A DNA stretch of 6,843 nucleotides from an uncultured Lachnospiraceae bacterium (lineage in GTDB: Bacteria > Bacillota > Clostridia > Lachnospirales > Lachnospiraceae): contig CAJTPS010000046.1 in the NCBI GenBank assembly GCA_910578555.1, forward strand, positions 1 to 6,843, written 5' to 3'. Shown here piece after piece: positions 6,603 to 6,843 of this stretch (the stretch's first letter is position 1; each line of letters opens with the position of its first letter). The position numbers and the translations under genes are program-made. The notes under the pieces were generated by a model that made no database searches, was not told the DNA's origin, and was given only the letters and a program-made list of their open reading frames with translations.

Positions 6603-6719
6603 ATATTTCTGCGTGCACAGTTATAAATATCTTGCCAAGTAGGTCCTGCCTCTCCGGTAACAGCCGGAGAATACCTTATTCACTTTACAAGCTGTTACCC
6701 GCCGGTTGAAGCGGGCGGG
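6603..6719 (-). ncRNA. structured 5' leader, candidate riboswitch-like RNA
   Basis: Between the promoter and the ATPase ribosome site the minus-strand RNA can form an ordered set of helices. First is CCCGCC/GGCGGG (6719-6714 with 6703-6698). Then come nested helices CUUG/CAAG (6691-6688 with 6634-6631), AAGU/ACUU (6685-6682 with 6640-6637), AGGU/ACCU (6676-6673 with 6644-6641) and UCUCCGG/CCGGAGA (6670-6664 with 6657-6651). The apical loop CUGUUA (6663-6658) is perfectly complementary to UAACAG (6697-6692) just before the first nested helix, which would make a pseudoknot. A last hairpin, AUAUUU/AAAUAU (6630-6625 with 6608-6603), with an inner CUGU/GCAG, precedes the ribosome site. The inner helix has a U-G pair in this orientation but a C-A mismatch in the other, mildly favouring the minus strand. 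I cannot assign a known riboswitch class. Plus-strand transcription ending at the same GC hairpin plus UUUU is the alternative. Confidence 0.55.
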
Positions 6720-6724
6720 GTTTT
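6698..6724 (+). terminator. terminator-like GC hairpin with T run, plus strand
   Basis: CCCGCC (6698-6703) pairs with GGCGGG (6714-6719) across a 10-nt loop, followed by G and TTTT (6721-6724). Read on the plus strand this looks like an intrinsic terminator, but no plus-strand gene precedes it. It may block antisense transcription, end a small plus-strand RNA, or simply be the 5' hairpin of the minus-strand leader seen from the other side. Its T run overlaps the start region of the operon promoter. Confidence 0.35.
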
Positions 6725-6753
6725 ATTATATCGCTGTAGGGAAGGGGTGTCAA
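6725..6753 (-). promoter_or_regulatory. consensus sigma-A promoter of the ABC exporter operon
   Basis: On the minus strand a perfect -35 TTGACA (6753 to 6748) and a perfect -10 TATAAT (6730 to 6725) are separated by exactly 17 bases. Transcription should start near 6718, giving a leader of about 136 nt before the ATPase ATG. A promoter this strong usually needs control by a repressor or by the leader. Both a flanking dyad and a structured leader are present. Confidence 0.88.
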
Positions 6754-6754
6754 G

Positions 6755-6773
6755 AATTGTTATAAGGACAATT
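6755..6773. promoter_or_regulatory. 19-bp dyad next to the -35, possible operator
   Basis: AATTGT (6755-6760) and ACAATT (6768-6773) form a perfect 6-bp inverted repeat with a 7-bp spacer, one base upstream of the -35. The size and symmetry fit a dimeric helix-turn-helix regulator. I cannot name the family. The position upstream of -35 fits an activator, or a repressor that covers the -35. Confidence 0.45.
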
Positions 6774-6843
6774 ATGATCAATTTCTTAAGGTGATTTGCA
6801 AAACTAAATTCCACCCCTTCTTCTTTGACCATGGAAGTTATCC
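6774..6843. other. upstream flank, no gene seen
   Basis: A/T-rich 70 bases to the window edge. A minus-strand frame open from the edge runs through the operon promoter to a TAA at 6695. It is rejected as a gene because it reads straight through promoter and leader elements. A plus-strand ATG at 6831 lacks a ribosome site. Confidence 0.5.

Noticed and set aside
6583..6618. GTG start at 6618 adding 12 residues to the ABC ATPase
   Set aside because: It would put the AGGAGG ribosome site inside the gene; the ATG at 6582 has ideal spacing.
6621..6683. Possible 20-codon leader peptide with GTG start (minus strand) inside the structured leader
   Set aside because: No ribosome binding site precedes the GTG and no regulatory codon run is seen; the helices explain the sequence better.
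6695..6832. Minus-strand 45-codon open frame from an ATG at 6832 to TAA at 6695, open to the window edge
   Set aside because: It reads through the perfect -35, -10 and the first leader hairpin and has no ribosome site; most likely chance openness.

Overview
The window looks like a chromosomal segment of a low-to-mid GC Gram-positive anaerobe, most likely a clostridium of the Lachnospiraceae type. This rests on purine-rich AGGAGG-like ribosome binding sites, near-consensus sigma-A promoters, use of GTG starts, a lipobox protein and the style of the proteins. No ribosomal or taxonomic marker gene is present, so the assignment is an inference.

All six convincing genes lie on the minus strand and read right to left. 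At the right end is a perfect-consensus sigma-A promoter (TTGACA, 17 bp, TATAAT), preceded by a 19-bp dyad that could be an operator. A 136-nt leader with an elaborate predicted RNA fold follows. Then come an ABC ATPase (304 aa) and two six-helix ABC-2 type permeases (270 and 276 aa). These three match the uncharacterised exporter set COG4586/COG4587/COG3694. Continuing left are a 582-aa lipoprotein, a 133-aa single-pass membrane protein and a 369-aa acyltransferase-3 family membrane enzyme. Gaps are 9, 87, 21, 63 and 113 nt, with no convincing terminator between genes, so one transcript is plausible. The link of the last gene is the weakest.

The working reading is a heterodimeric-permease ABC exporter of unknown substrate, transcribed with two surface-exposed accessory proteins and possibly with an enzyme that acylates an extracytoplasmic glycan or lipid-linked sugar. 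The substrate cannot be deduced from the sequence.

The left 469 bases are non-coding. They hold a run of hairpins and a probable terminator for the operon. At the extreme left is a strong minus-strand promoter (TTGACA, 18 bp, extended TAGAAT) with a second -35-like element 93 bp further on, serving a gene beyond the window.

The most unusual element is the leader at 6603-6719. It has nested helices, and its apical hairpin loop (CUGUUA) is perfectly complementary to UAACAG just 5' of the helix stack, the arrangement of a pseudoknotted riboswitch. I cannot assign it to a riboswitch class I know. An 18-nt hairpin sequence from its 5' end recurs exactly, in opposite orientation, in the gap between the two permease genes.
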